Source: Ceratodon purpureus
Lineage: Eukaryota > Streptophyta > Bryopsida > Pseudoditrichales > Ditrichaceae
Direction: 5' to 3'
Assembly (NCBI GenBank): GCA_014871385.1
Contig: CM026427.1
Location: 2,042,068 to 2,106,067, forward strand
Length of the DNA stretch: 64,000 nt
Both the position numbers and the translations under genes were made by a program. The first letter of the stretch is position 1; the number at the start of each line of letters is the position of its first letter. Below the pieces are notes generated by a model. It searched no databases. It was not told the DNA's origin and saw only the letters and a program-made list of their open reading frames with translations. This document shows, piece by piece, positions 34,620-46,431 of this stretch.

Positions 34620-36401
34620 TTATCTTCGGAGCAACCTTTGTCCTCTGACATTGGCTCTCTTAACTCTGCCGTTGAGCTCCTGAATATCGTCATGAAGATG
34701 CTCGATAGCAGGGGATTGCCTGTAGTCAAGGGAGAAAAAGAGTTAAAAAAAAGTTAACAACAAAAAGTTATGCAATAAGTTCAAACAGCTCAAAAAAAAG
34801 CCTAGTCATTAAAATACTGCAAGGCCTTAAATGCAGATGCAAGGTCAGAAAAGTACCTGTCAATTTCTGTATTCATGTCCATTGACATTTCCTTCATTTG
34901 AGATAAAACAGTACTCAAATCGTCAAGCATGTCATCCTGGGTTTCCCGTTCAGCCTGTCGCCGAAGAATACAAAGTATCAGAAGCCGATCTAAGCACGAT
35001 AGCACTAAATAGTAACATTACATAACCAAGAGGAAAAAGTGAAAACGTGCACGATAAAGAAGCAGCATCCAAAAAATACACACGTCATAACTTGTTAAAG
35101 CAAGGTAAGCATTCACCCAGGCGAACACGAAAACTTGAATTCCAAATAAAATTAAATGTTATAATACTATAGTGTTGAGACTCTGATCACCTCAATTTGT
35201 CCCTGAAATGTATCTTTGTCGTGGTTAGATCCAGATTGTTTCTTCTTTCCCTGGCTGCCATCCAAGCCCAAGGCTTCACGATCCTCAGCGCTCTCCTTCT
35301 GGTTGTTGTTAACTGCAAAATGATATATTTCTCGGTTTAGAATAATCTTACAAACACAGTCAATGAAGCCCCAGATGATACAAAATTTAGGCATCCAGCT
35401 CAAGATTGGGGAACATAAACCAAATGCTCGCAACACTCGTGCATATGTAGTCTGCGGAACAACCATTGTGTATCGCCTCTAGTACAATTCAGAATTACGA
35501 TTATGGCTACAAAACATTTCAATAATTACCTCGGCCAACCATCGGTCCAGTGATCTTCTTCGTCTTCTTGGGCTTCCATGACTTGGAGAACATTCCTCCA
35601 AGACTTCCCAGAAGCTTCTCACCCTGCTCACATCAAGAATCAACCACTGTGACTCAGATGTAATTCCCCATAGATCGCTCATAATAACAAAAGAATAGAG
35701 CAGAGATATATTAAACTCTATTGAATGCAGGAACGAATTTGCGTTTTTAAGTCATTACACCTAACATGGTTGCTAGGTCATCCAGAGATTGCAATAACCT
35801 AAAATATCACTCAACAGAATAACCTGTAAAAATTTCTAGACAGTGTTTTGTGGTTTATCAGTGCAGTTTGAAGGCTGTGCTGTCACTCAGGTGGATTTCA
35901 ACAGCTATCACGACAGAAATAATAGAGGTAAACCTCACGAACTAGTTCGTGATTTCTATGTAGAGATGCGAAGCAAGCTACAAGAGTGAAATTCAAGTGG
36001 CTGCAAACTCTTACCCTGCTCAGGTGCTGGTCGAGATCAACAGCCCTCTCGTGGGTGCGCTCGATCTGCACGCCCTGTTCATGCAGGCTAATCAGAGTCT
36101 GGGCTCCGACGCCCATGGTATCCTCTGCAACTCGAAGACAATTCTTCAGAGTCGATGTAGTCTCCTGTGACTTGGACACAGCATGCTTCTCAAGGTCCAT
36201 CACCGCCTGGTTGACGAACTCCTCATCATGCTCGCCGCCATTGCCGTATCCCTGTTTAGGCTTGGAAGAACTGTAGCTGAATAGCTCATCATCATCCTGA
36301 GAGGTTGTTTTTACAACCTTCTTCCCACCGCTTCCAGCGCGAGGCGGCTTGGAGAAAGCCTCCTCGTCATCGAAAGGGTTCTTTGGAACTCGCCTTGCCA
36401 T
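34620..36401 (-). CDS. SNAP33: SNAP33-like Qb+Qc SNARE, 266 aa
   Basis: Coding exons 36401-36015, 35623-35530, 35312-35191, 34954-34857 and 34719-34620 join in frame. The N-terminal NPFDDE and asparagine-proline-phenylalanine context is typical of plant SNAP25-type proteins. The Qb helix runs over about residues 60-129 (LEKHAVSKSQETTSTLKNCL, then EQGVQIERTHERAVDLDQHL). The linker has the plant signature GEKLLGSLGGMFSKSWKPKK and ITGPMVG. The Qc helix starts at AERETQDDMLDDLSTVLSQM and ends RVKRANVRGQRLLRR at the stop. Plant SNAP33 works with syntaxins such as KNOLLE and SYP121 and with VAMP721/722 in cytokinesis and secretion at the plasma membrane, attached peripherally. The protein is shorter than Arabidopsis SNAP33 (300 aa), mostly in the N-terminus and linker. 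The start is the first ATG downstream of a leader-intron acceptor. Confidence 0.93.
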
Positions 36402-37258
36402 GATTTACACCCCGAAAATTTGCACAATCCAATACAAAAGATCGAGTGCGGGTCGGATCTTCAACAACGCAGCGGATTATATCCACGCGAATACCTTCCC
36501 TCAAAAATTCGCAAAATGTACAGAAAAATCTGCAAACAAGTAGAAAACAGTGAGAACAAACGCACCGGCACTCCCACTAACCGACCACAAAACAACCACT
36601 TCCATAAAACCTAGCTAACATAACCCCCAACATACACCCAGCGACGATCTCACAGTCCAACTGCCTCAAAATCAAAGAAACCACAAAACTCACAAAAAGA
36701 CCCACCTCCGAACTCACCGACCTCTCACTCACACCTCAGATTCACATCAAAGCACTCAACCCAAAACCCCACTCGACACAAAAAAAAGCCCAAATCTCAC
36801 TTCAAGAACTTCCTAATGTCCAGAGCCCCACCAAAAACCCAACAAAATCAAACAAACCCCATCAAAACCCAGCAAAACCCAACGAAGTCCAGGCGATAGA
36901 AACCCAGGGACGAGGCTCCCAAGCTCACCTGGAAAAAACTGAAGAGCGCGCGCGGAGAGGGCGACGAAATCGGGATCGGAGTTGAGAAGTGAGTGCGCAA
37001 GGACAGTAATAAGAGACGCTGGGATCGGACACTGCAAGGGAAGAAGTCCGGGAGTCAAAAGCGCGGGGCGCGGGGGCTAGATGCAAGGTGAGGTCTGGTC
37101 TGGTCTGGCCCACGCGCTTGCGATTCTCGCTCGCTCGCTCGCTCCCTGTGTGCAAGCGGATCCGCAACGCTTCTTCTTCGTCCGCGGTCTCCCCTCCCCG
37201 ACTGTCCCGTCCCAGGATCGTTCTGCTGCGCTTCAGCTTCGCAGCCTGGGAATGCGAG
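36402..37258 (-). promoter_or_regulatory. SNARE gene promoter and 5' leader, with leader intron 36928-36530
   Basis: On the minus strand the donor CCAG/GTGAGCTTGGG ends the first leader exon at 36929, and the acceptor TTTGCAG/ATTTTTC starts the second leader exon at 36529. The segment 37258-36828 is a copy of the WNK promoter/leader (12525-12915). Both contain the CATTC...CAGGCTGCGAA block, the GAAGAAGAAG...CGTTGCGGA block, a four-unit GCGA tract, CTCCGATCCCGATTTCG and the same splice donor with identical following bases. Confidence 0.75.
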
Positions 37259-38690
37259 CGGGCGACGAAGAAGCCGGGTCGCTGCCTGGAGTCCCCCTCA
37301 TGCGCTGCACAGTGGTCGCCGCGATGGCGTTGCCGATCGCATCGCCATCGCCTCCACCCGCAACGGCAACCCAACGCAACGAAGCAGCACACAAACGCGT
37401 CACTTGAGCAATATCTACCTGATTCCTAGACTTCATCTCTCCAAATCAACGTGTTTGTAATTGGTATCATGTCCAAGTGAGGTGACGGTCTTATGTGTGC
37501 ATACGGTAGTATGTAAACGCGTCATAATCACTTGTTTTTCTTAGATTCTTTTTTTTGAGATGAACTCCACTGGTACATGGGTTGTGGGTTAGGGGTTCGG
37601 TGACGGTTTTTGGTTTAGGGTTCGAGGAGCGCAGGCTTTGAAGGCGAATGATTGTCTGCTGCCGTTGGGGCCAGAACTCCAGGTATTTGTAGATTTTGCT
37701 TTGCAGATGATTTCCTGGGGTACATGTTGCGGGGTTGGGTAGTGAGCGCGTTGATGGCGAATGTCTGCTGCCGTTGGAGATGAAGAGTGGGGTGGATGAA
37801 TGGTTTGATTGGATTTGATTTTTCCTTGCCACGTTGGATGGCAAGTTGGAGCTTATTTATAGGAAAAGGGCCATGTTCCTTCAGAGTCCACTGCGCAGGG
37901 TTTCTGTGGATACGTTTTTCTATTTTATTTTTTATTTTTTTTAGATTTAGTTTTGGGCAAACCTACTATAATACTATGATACCATTATTCTCGGGGATAT
38001 GAAGTGAGTGATGAAAACAAAGTTAAAATATAACTATCTCGTCGGAAGAATTTGTTGGAATCTAGGTGAGATACCACATGTAAGAATGTAGAAAGTTTCT
38101 CTAAAGAATGATATGTATCAAAGATTATTTGCAATTTATTTTAAAATGCTGACAAGATCAATGTTGTGATTAAGTATCAGGTTTTTTTTCTTTAACATTT
38201 AACATTGGTGCCTGGAGAAGGCCTAGTGTACACAATATTGTGCTTGTGATTAGCAATACACCACATTCTGCAATACCAATCATTAATTTAGATTAATAGA
38301 TTACTTATGGTAAATGATCTTTATTGTAGACGTATTTATTACAATAAACAAATATCGAATGATGCATGGATACATAAAAAAAAAAAACGTTTGAAAATCA
38401 TCATTTATATTGTTTAAAATCTATTTAGAGTAAAATGATTTTTTATTCTTATTATACATTTTCAAATTGAAACATAATTTGAATCTCAAAAATATGATAT
38501 AAAATGTCACGATTTATATTCACAATTACAGGAGAAATAGTTTATTTCAGTTTATTTTGGAAATTATTCTTTGTAATTTTATAATTAAATGGATATATAA
38601 AAAAACTGTTTAACAACCTTTGAGCTATCAATCAGCAAAAAAAATAACTTCATATATTTGATTCAAAAATACATGAGAAATAATTAAATA
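37259..38690. other. spacer with a diverged 130-bp duplication
   Basis: Sequence at 37545-37665 and 37685-37790 shares GGCGAATG...TCTGCTGCCGTTGG and a preceding GGTACATG...GTTG block, so it is an old tandem duplication of roughly 120-130 bp. GGTTTAGGG-like words occur at about 37610. The rest is AT-rich with no gene. Confidence 0.5.
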
Positions 38691-38699
38691 TTCACTTAC

Positions 38700-38990
38700 T
38701 TATGCTTGGAAAAAGACCTTCAGATGCATTCAATTGCAATCCTACGGTCAATATTATTATAAGGCTTCCAATCTTTTCTCTTACATCATGCTTTTGCATA
38801 TCAATAGACGCAAAAGATTGCCAATCAAAATGTCCATTTGTAACACATTGAGTTGTTTCTTTTAAAAATACAGAAGCACTTCCAACCAACAATCCGTATC
38901 CAACAACCCTACTCCATCTATTAATCCAGAATGCATGACAAAAACTCAATATTGCGGTACCTATGTGTAAAGGAATCCATAGTGACAATT
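38700..38990 (-). CDS. candidate exon of a small multi-pass membrane protein (TMEM220-like?)
   Basis: A 291-bp open segment is bounded on the minus strand by a good acceptor (ACATGCAG at 38996-38991) and a consensus donor (AA/GTAAGTG). It encodes ELSLWIPLHIGTAILSFCHA-like sequence, a second hydrophobic segment (VVGYGLLVGSASVFL) and a third preceded by DVREKIGSLIIILTVGLQL. The spacing of a LWIP segment and a final charged R-E-x-x-G motif before the last membrane helix recalls the TMEM220 family, but that is from memory. No flanking exon could be placed with matching phase; a membrane-like open segment at about 39545-39660 does not fit. It may be a relic. Confidence 0.3.
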
Positions 38991-41900
38991 CTGCATGTTA
39001 TTTCATTCAAATTTATTAAAGATATAAATAAAAAAATCAAACATAATTCTTCATTTTTTTTAAAAATAAAATTTTTATTTCAAGTTTCAAGAAACTTGAA
39101 ATTTATTTGTATAATTATTTCAAGAATATTTATACTGTTATGTGCAAAAATGAAACACACAACTTTAAAACCCTTCAAGTATCTTTATGTAAAAAAACAT
39201 GAAATGATGACGTATTTACATGATAAAACAAAATTGCACATTGACTATCACAATTAAAAGTTCCATGAAATCCAAAGTATCACAGCATAGTGCATTCCTT
39301 CAATGAGTTCATTACAATTCTTGATCTAAAATATTAAAAATTCCATGTTGGCAATTATGTGTACACTTTTCAAACCCTAAAATTAACTACAAATAAATGT
39401 CTATTTTAACTTTATGCTTATTTATGTTCATGCAATGAAATTTTAACACATATAAATGTTTTATGCGCGAGATTTTCAAATTTCATGTGAATTTGATAAA
39501 CGTCATATGGTTATGATTTTTATTTAAAGTAGTATCAAAGTGTTTTGCTTACTTCAAAGAGATAGGTGAATGACCTTTATCAACTTTGATGCGAGTCTTG
39601 TAAATAGAAGTAAAAGCAAATATGCTAGCCATAAAGAGGCAACCTGAGCTAAACTGGCTTGAAGGCTTCCAATGGTATTTCATTGCCAAAGTGGAACCAT
39701 TATTGTGAACTCCAAACAATTACAAGTACTTTTTCTTTTTTATTCAATGTTGGCATTACTAGGTTCAAGTAAATTTTCTATGCTACACTTCAAACTTGTA
39801 CAAATCACAATACATCAAATGAAAAGGTAAATTATATATTTTAACAGAGAATGATAATTTAAAACTTCAATATTCACTGCAATATTCCTTTAAGTTGCAC
39901 CAAAATACTATTCTTCTTGAATCCAAATAATCCGTAAACAAATTATCCATGTATTTAAAAATTAAAAAAATTAAAATCCTTTTATCATTTATTTAAAAGT
40001 TTCAATATTTTTCTTTCAAATATAAAATCCACATTTTGAAAAATAAAATATTTAAATTATAATGGTTAAAACACTTATCAATCCTTGAAAAAATATAATT
40101 TAAAAAATCTTGGTCTAAAAATTTATAAATTTCTCTAAAGTTGGTTTTATGCATTGTACCCTATTAAAGGCTTGGATTATGTTGCCTCCTGATTTCTTAT
40201 ATTTTGAATTTATTACAATGGAATATGAACATTTTAAACCAAACACCTGTCATTTGATTACTTGTTAAAGATATAATTACCAAACATACAAATATCAATT
40301 TGTTGACAAAAATTCCCATCCTTAAGTTTTCCGCTTACAAATTTTATATATATCTTCAAATGGCTTACAAATTACCAAATATCATTAAAATTGTTTTATC
40401 CTTTTTTTTTAAATTTATGATCTTAGAGTTTTCCAACCTTTTTGTTTTCTTATTTAAGAATCATATTTTGTAGAAACCAACTATCCTACTATGGCAATTG
40501 AATAGTTGAAGTCATTTCCCTTAGGAAATTCAAACAAAACACATCCATTGATTAAATCAACGACAAGAAACTCAAACATTTTCATCACCCATTGGTGATA
40601 ATCTAAAGTTGAATCCTGATTTTTAAACAATTTTGATGTGAAAACAAAGCCTCTGATATCAAGAGAGAGGCAATGACACATAGAAAAAGCTGAATATGCC
40701 ATTGTAGATAGAAAATGCAAACAACTTCTAACTCTATTGATCGACAATAGCCTAAGGATTCTATAACTTTGTCTCTACTTTTTTAATGGCAATAAAGTTC
40801 TAGTCAAAATACTAATTGACTTCACATTATTTTTTCCTTAATTAAGTAAGCTCACCAATTAATCACTTCATGATGTTCATATTAGAGTACCATAGTGCTT
40901 GCTTCAATTACTATAGTAATGAAATTCTTGATGCTTCCATGATGGAGTGTTTGGATTTTATTGGTATAGTTCATATTGCACTAGAAATAGTTTTGGTGTT
41001 TTGCTTGAGAGCCCAGTGCTTGAAGGAAAGTTAAGGAGCTAGCATTACTTTTACATTTGTGATAAAGTTTTTAAGACGTTGACGCAAATTTTTATGTTTC
41101 ATACTATAGCTTCTAAAGACGCGTTGACAACTTTTGGCGAGGTTTTCAAGCGAAGGAAAATTGTTTTGAACATTTTACTCAAGAACTTTCAATTTGAGTG
41201 TGATCATCATTTTTCGGGTGTGTTGTGGAGAATTCAGCTTTTAACCCCTAAAGGACGAAGGGATATTTCCACTGTTTTTCAGTACTTATACTGCCATTCT
41301 TGCATTTTCCAAAGTGAGACAAATTTGAGAATCACCATAAGCAATTTAACCATAAGATCTTTGAAAGTAGTGGGCTACCAAAATCTGTACCATATTTTGG
41401 ATTTGGAATAGCAACGGATTGGGAGATAATAACATGTGAAGTTTGGAAGATCAGTGAATTTCTGAAATATTAACAATGAGTTTCCAAATTTGACCGAAAA
41501 TTGATACTTTAGAAATTTATAAAAACTTAGCAACCAAAGCTAATTCTCTTTTCTAGTATGTTAGGAAAATGCACAATTGTTTTTAGATTTTTCGAAGTTT
41601 CCAATTTGGAGAAAATAGATTTGACATAAGTGTCACTCTGAATTTTATTTTTTTCAATATGGCACTTTTTGGAAAATTCAAAAGGGTTTTTGATAAATCC
41701 AAAACGGTGAAGCCATAAAAGAGTTGTCATACAAGCATTCCAAAAACAAATGCTACAAAAAATCTACAAGCATATATCTTTATTTCAGTGCAAAATGTGC
41801 TCAAAATAGAGTTGAAACACTGTCACTATAGAAACACTAACTTCACTATAGAAAACACCTCACCGACCCATGTTGTTTCTTTTTTCTAAAATGAGGGTTT

Positions 41901-42479
41901 CATTTTTTCACTAAAATTTCATCATGTCCTTATTGCCAACTTGATTTTAAAGAGGTTAAGAACAAAAAACACTCAAATCCGACCCTTCTAGAGCATTTTA
42001 CTAGGTTTTCTATTTCTGGCTGAAGCCAAAAGTGGTTGCTTCGTCCTTTTACCCCTAAATGTTTGTACATGCCTTTGTGGCTAGTAGAATATGTTGTATT
42101 TTGATTGTGTTTGGAATGAATACACACCTTTAATGGATTTGAGGTCAAAAATGAAGTTGAAACTTAAATTAATGTGGTTTTAATGTGTTACTAAAATCCC
42201 AATTTATAGTTTCTTCTTGGTAGAAACTCCTAAGTATACAACACCCTATACACTATCCCCATGAAATGTTTAGAAATTAACAAGGTCTTTTGTCTTGTCC
42301 TTTAAATTCCACTCTTATACCACACTAGTCATTGGCATATTTAGGATAATTCTATTAATAAGTATAATGTTGAAGCTCAATTCAACATTAAGTAATCGTA
42401 GTCTCATAATTGTTTACAATAAAGGAGTGTCTTTTCATCATTGCAAACAGGGCGTTCTGAGACTAACGCATGCATCTAA
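38991..42479. other. AT-rich intergenic spacer
   Basis: About 3.5 kb, strongly AT-rich. Open frames at 40481-40747 (minus) and 41079-41411 (plus) reach 90-110 codons but show no recognisable motif and are probably chance. Confidence 0.6.
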
Positions 42480-43179
42480 AGGGCGGTTTAGATTGGGCCA
42501 AACTTGAGAGGAAAGCATAATTCCACTCTCCCAAACTAGGTCAAGAAGAGAAGCCTTTGGGCTGAAAAGTAATCTTAAAATAATCAACTTAGAGCCTTCG
42601 GTCGGGCATAGTGTGAAGGCCCAAAGGAGAAGGCCAAAGGCCAAGACCTATGATCCGAATATTGAGACATTTATAGAAAATCGAATCAAAATCAAATTTT
42701 TTTGAAAAAAATAGGGAAAGCGTAAAAACTAATGAAGAATGTATGGAAGCTAAATTCTACATTGTTATGAAATAGTTATGAGTGATTGAAGTTCAGTTTA
42801 TTTTTGGACAACATTGGTTTAAACCCAGTGATTGCCAAAAGGTTCATTAAATAGAATATAATAACGCGAATGGAGCATGAGCAGCTTTTAATAGCCCATG
42901 AGCCTTGTCTTATTGTGCATATTTTAATGAAAAAAACGTTTCTCCTCTTGATGGAAGTTTGGGTCGAGCATTTTGCTCGACCCAAACTTTGGTCGAGAGG
43001 AGAAACTCTTGGCGCTATATTTTCCCAAAAGTGCTCCCACCTAAGCTTTTTTGGAGGCAATGTCCTTTGGACATTGGCCTTAGTGTGAAGGCCGAGAGGA
43101 AAAACTTTGTGGTTTTCTGTAATGTCATTGGTTGGGACGCTTCTCCTCTCCAAGTTTGGCCACAGTCTGAACCGGCCCT
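42480..43179. mobile_element. inverted-repeat transposon, copy 1 (about 700 bp)
   Basis: The left end AGGGCGGTTTAGATTGGGCC and the right end (reverse complement AGGGCCGGTTCAGACTGTGG) form imperfect terminal inverted repeats followed by CCAAACTTG and GAGAGGAGAAGC-like sequence. The interior has inverted subterminal blocks (GTGAAGGCC, TTTGGGCC) and a central perfect hairpin. No coding sequence. Family assignment to a superfamily is not possible by eye, and no certain target duplication is visible. Confidence 0.75.
42938..43006. repeat. 69-bp hairpin inside copy 1
   Basis: AAGTTTGGGTCGAGCA (42955-42970), loop TTT, then TGCTCGACCCAAACTT: 16 perfect pairs. The outer part GTTTCTCCTC...GAGGAGAAAC extends the stem to about 33 pairs with a small mismatch zone. 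Confidence 0.9.
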
Positions 43180-43218
43180 AAGTACTCGCCTTTGACCTCT
43201 CGACTCTTCTTGCTTCTT

Positions 43219-43931
43219 AGGGTCGCTTCCCACTATGACCAAACTTCGAGAGGAGAAGCGTCCCAACCAATGAAAACTATGGAATGGCCAAAGTTCCTCC
43301 TCTCGGCCTTCACACTAGAGGCCGAAGTCCAAAGGACGTCACCACCAAAGGAGCCTAGGTGGTAGCACTTTTAGCTAGTTTTGGCGCCAAGAGTTTCTCC
43401 TCTCGACCAAAGTTTGGGTCGAGCAAAATGCTCGACCCAAACTTCCATCGAGAGGAGAAACTTTTCTTTCATTAAAATATGCACAATAAGACAAGGCTCA
43501 TGGGCTAATAAGAGCTGGTCATGCTCCACTAGCCTTGTCATTTACTATTTAATGAACCTTTTGACAATCATTAGGTTTAGACCAATGCTGTCCAAAAATA
43601 TGCTGAACTTCAATCGCTCATAACTTTGTCATAACAATGTAGAATTTGCTGAAATTTTTTCCACATATTCTTCATTAGTCTATACACCTTCCCTATTTTT
43701 TTCAATTTTTTTTTTATTTTTTTTAAATTTTATATAAATGTCTGAATATTCGGATCATAGTTCTTGGCCTTTGGCCTTCTCCTTTGGGCCTTCACACTAT
43801 GCCCGCCCAAAGCCACCAAGTGGATTATTTTAAGATTATTTTTCAGCCGAAAGGCTTCTCCTCTCAACCAAGTTTGGGACAGGGGACAGTCCCTCATCCT
43901 CTCGACTTCGGCCATAGTGGGAAGCGGCCCT
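43219..43931. mobile_element. inverted-repeat transposon, copy 2 (about 713 bp), opposite orientation to copy 1
   Basis: The left end AGGGTCGCTTCCCACTATGA and the right end (reverse complement AGGGCCGCTTCCCACTATGG) are near-identical terminal inverted repeats. The interior is the reverse complement of copy 1: blocks such as GCACAATAAGACAAGGCTCA, GACCAATGCTGTCCAAAAAT and TTCTTGGCCTTTGGCC match copy 1 read backwards. The same 69-bp hairpin lies at 43393-43461. Confidence 0.8.
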
Positions 43932-44966
43932 TACTCCTAAATGGTATGGTCTCATGTAACATTCATGAGTTTACTTTATGCCTTACACAAGCAAAAGATT
44001 TATAAGCCTTTGACAAACTAAAGATCTGGTTGGTGAGGTGTGGTTTTCACAGAGAGAAGGTGCATCTGTTCCTTTTTTAAAAACCAAAAAAAGATTTTTT
44101 TTTTTTTACCATCCTTTCATTGCATAACATTGAGACGCAACAGTCTGAATGTATTATTTAAATGTGTCTGAGCCCAGTTTCTTGGATAAAATTCGTGCAG
44201 TGCAGGTGTGTAAACGGCACACAAGAGCATACTTGCACACACATGTGACAAAGGAAGCAATGGGCTCTCAGCTTGTTTCTTACCATGATGTTGCCTAAAT
44301 GTTAAACGTATCGAAGGCATAAAATAAATTCCTGAATGTTTTGTGATACGATACCAAACAGGACCATGTTTAGGTCGATGATTCGTCATTTTCTATAGGA
44401 TTGCTATGTACTCTATCCATATGTGCTCTATGTCTACGATTTTTGAGAATTCTTCAATTGCTTTCAATTTGAGGGTCTTAGAAGCCTATACATTGATCAA
44501 TTTAACTTTCCTGTGTGTGCTTCATGTTAACTGACATGAGTCTGAACTTGAATTGGAACTTGCAGTTGAGTACCATTCTGCACAATTCTATCTTAGAAGA
44601 GCATTTCCCAGAGTATGTTTTCTTACCACATTCTTTTAAGAGTGATTCGAGTGTTGGATCATTTTATCATTTTATCATTTTGTACTTCTAATCGTGCTTC
44701 CCTGAGATGCCCTTAGCTGAGCACGGAGCGAGCGTATACACTGAAAGTCACCACTGTTCCTTGGCAGTTTCCCAAGGGCGATGTTCCAGTGTGGGTAAGC
44801 AATACCATGGAAGTGGCTGGCATCGACATTTCTATGTGTTGCACCCCCTTGCTTGCAGTTACTCCAGAAATATTAATCTAGTATGCACAAAATAGGGACA
44901 AGACATGGTTTACAAGATAGCGTTCATAAACAAATTTTGTTGTTGAGGTACTAGCAAAACCGTTGA
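43932..44966. other. region upstream of the SWIM gene fragment
   Basis: About 1 kb. Coding-like sequence at about 44752-44880 on the plus strand (TVPWQFPKGDVPVWVSNTME in one frame) may be an upstream exon of the SWIM protein gene, but no splice model could be closed. The rest is unremarkable. Confidence 0.35.
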
Positions 44967-46103
44967 GGAGACAATGAGTTCCAGGAGGTCTGTGTCTATC
45001 TGAACCGAAAACCTGATGTTGCCTTTGGAGATGAACGGGAGTCTCATAGGCCAGACAAGATCACCGTGTCAAGACCTCGTGTCCAGACCAGAGCTGCACG
45101 CCGGGAGAGCGACTATCCTCCGACGGTGGTAATAGCAGACTCTCCTACAAGCAGTGAAGAGGACCAAGCCGACCTTCACCCTGAGCAGTCTCTACCTCCA
45201 GTCGACTACCATCACGTCACTTCAGTTGAGGAGACCGCCTGCAACCCTTCCGAGTGGCACATTGCACGACTTCCTAAGACATCCGCTAAGGCTTGCTTCG
45301 CCCAACATGCTGTAACCAAGAAGAAATGTGTGGCACGGATTGTGCAGCAAGGGAAGAGCACGGCTGCGCCCACATACACAGGTCCCATAAAGAACTACAA
45401 GAAAGACAGAGTAGAGACTCATCAGTTCTTTTTCTGTAATGACGACATTGGTAGGTGCGTCAAGGGTAGCAAACGGAAGTGGGTCCTATCAGTGCCAAAG
45501 GTACCTGAGGTCTGGCCGGTGAAGCTTGGGACCAAGTTGACAAAGAAAGAGATCCTGTCCCTAGAGAATGCCGGCTTCAGACTCCCGCAGCAGAAGGAGA
45601 TGTCACCGAGAAGACTCTTTCAAGACCAGACAGCAGCAGTGGACTTCTCAGCCTACCCTACGCCGGCAAACCTGGATGAGTTCTCTACCCGGCGATCTGG
45701 AAAGCACATCCGACGGAACAAGAAGGCCCCGTTGACGAAGCATAGCAATAATTGTGCCTCTGCCTTAGCATTGAACGCAAAAGTCAGCAAGTTGTGCATG
45801 CTGCCTGCCCCAGCCCTGGGATGCATCGTCACATTGGACTCTGGGAAGCTTCCAAAGGTACAGCAATATTACCTGACCATTTCGCAACACCCTGCCTGCA
45901 CTTGCCCGTATTTCAAGGAGATGGCAATTACGGCACTTGGGAAGCGGGGTCAATGGGCTAATTGTAAGCATCTCTATTACCTGTTCACTGTAGTTTGCGG
46001 TCTTGAATCAGAGTCGGATACATTTATTCATGCAGCTAGTTTTAGCTTCAACGACGTCAAGCGAGTCCTGGAGAGTGGCCTTCTCAAGTACTTGGACAAC
46101 TAG
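44967..46103 (+). CDS. SWIM zinc-finger protein, 3' exon (5' part not resolved)
   Basis: The frame is open from 44967 (after a stop at 44964) to TAG at 46101-46103. It has no ATG near its start and begins with coding-like FQEVCVYLNRKPDVAFG, so it is probably a terminal exon. The protein is basic and lysine-rich. Near the C-terminus the motif CTCPYF...NCKHLYYLF (CxC, a spacer of about 20 residues, then CxH) is a SWIM zinc finger. This finger occurs in MuDR/FAR1-type transposases and in plant proteins domesticated from them, and also in unrelated DNA-binding proteins. No transposase catalytic domain is visible nearby. It is either a stand-alone host gene of unknown function or the surviving 3' end of a transposase-derived gene. 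Confidence 0.6.
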   Translation, partial: GDNEFQEVCVYLNRKPDVAFGDERESHRPDKITVSRPRVQTRAARRESDYPPTVVIADSPTSSEEDQADLHPEQSLPPVDYHHVTSVEETACNPSEWHIARLPKTSAKACFAQHAVTKKKCVARIVQQGKSTAAPTYTGPIKNYKKDRVETHQFFFCNDDIGRCVKGSKRKWVLSVPKVPEVWPVKLGTKLTKKEILSLENAGFRLPQQKEMSPRRLFQDQTAAVDFSAYPTPANLDEFSTRRSGKHIRRNKKAPLTKHSNNCASALALNAKVSKLCMLPAPALGCIVTLDSGKLPKVQQYYLTISQHPACTCPYFKEMAITALGKRGQWANCKHLYYLFTVVCGLESESDTFIHAASFSFNDVKRVLESGLLKYLDN

Positions 46104-46327
46104 TGATATCTGGTTCGTTGTTCGCACATGTGTACTCAAAATTTATTTCAATGGTGAAGTAGTGAGACTAAAAGGGCCACTACCAAAAATTTGCAGTATC
46201 ACTGGTTTCAATTTCCTCAAATTGGTGTGAACTTTGCTCGGAATATACATAAACACTGTAAAGAACTATTGAGTATGCAATGTAAAGCACTATTTCATTT
46301 CTAAGAAGGCCATGATAAAAGGGCTTA

Positions 46328-46431
46328 TGAGGGAGCCACGTAAGTGTGCTCGGGCCTGAACAAACCTTTTTCAGGGTCTAAGAGGGAGTCACGTAAGTGT
46401 GCTTGGGCCCTCCCAAACCTTTTCCAGACTC
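46328..46431. repeat. 52-bp tandem duplication downstream of the SWIM exon
   Basis: GAGGGAG(C/T)CACGTAAGTGTGCT(C/T)GGGCC followed by CAAACCTTTTTC-like sequence occurs at 46330 and 46382. Confidence 0.75.

Noticed and set aside
36925-37429. Open frames on both strands of 108-155 codons
   Set aside because: GC-rich promoter and leader of the SNARE gene; the segment is shared with the WNK leader, where the frames are not conserved.
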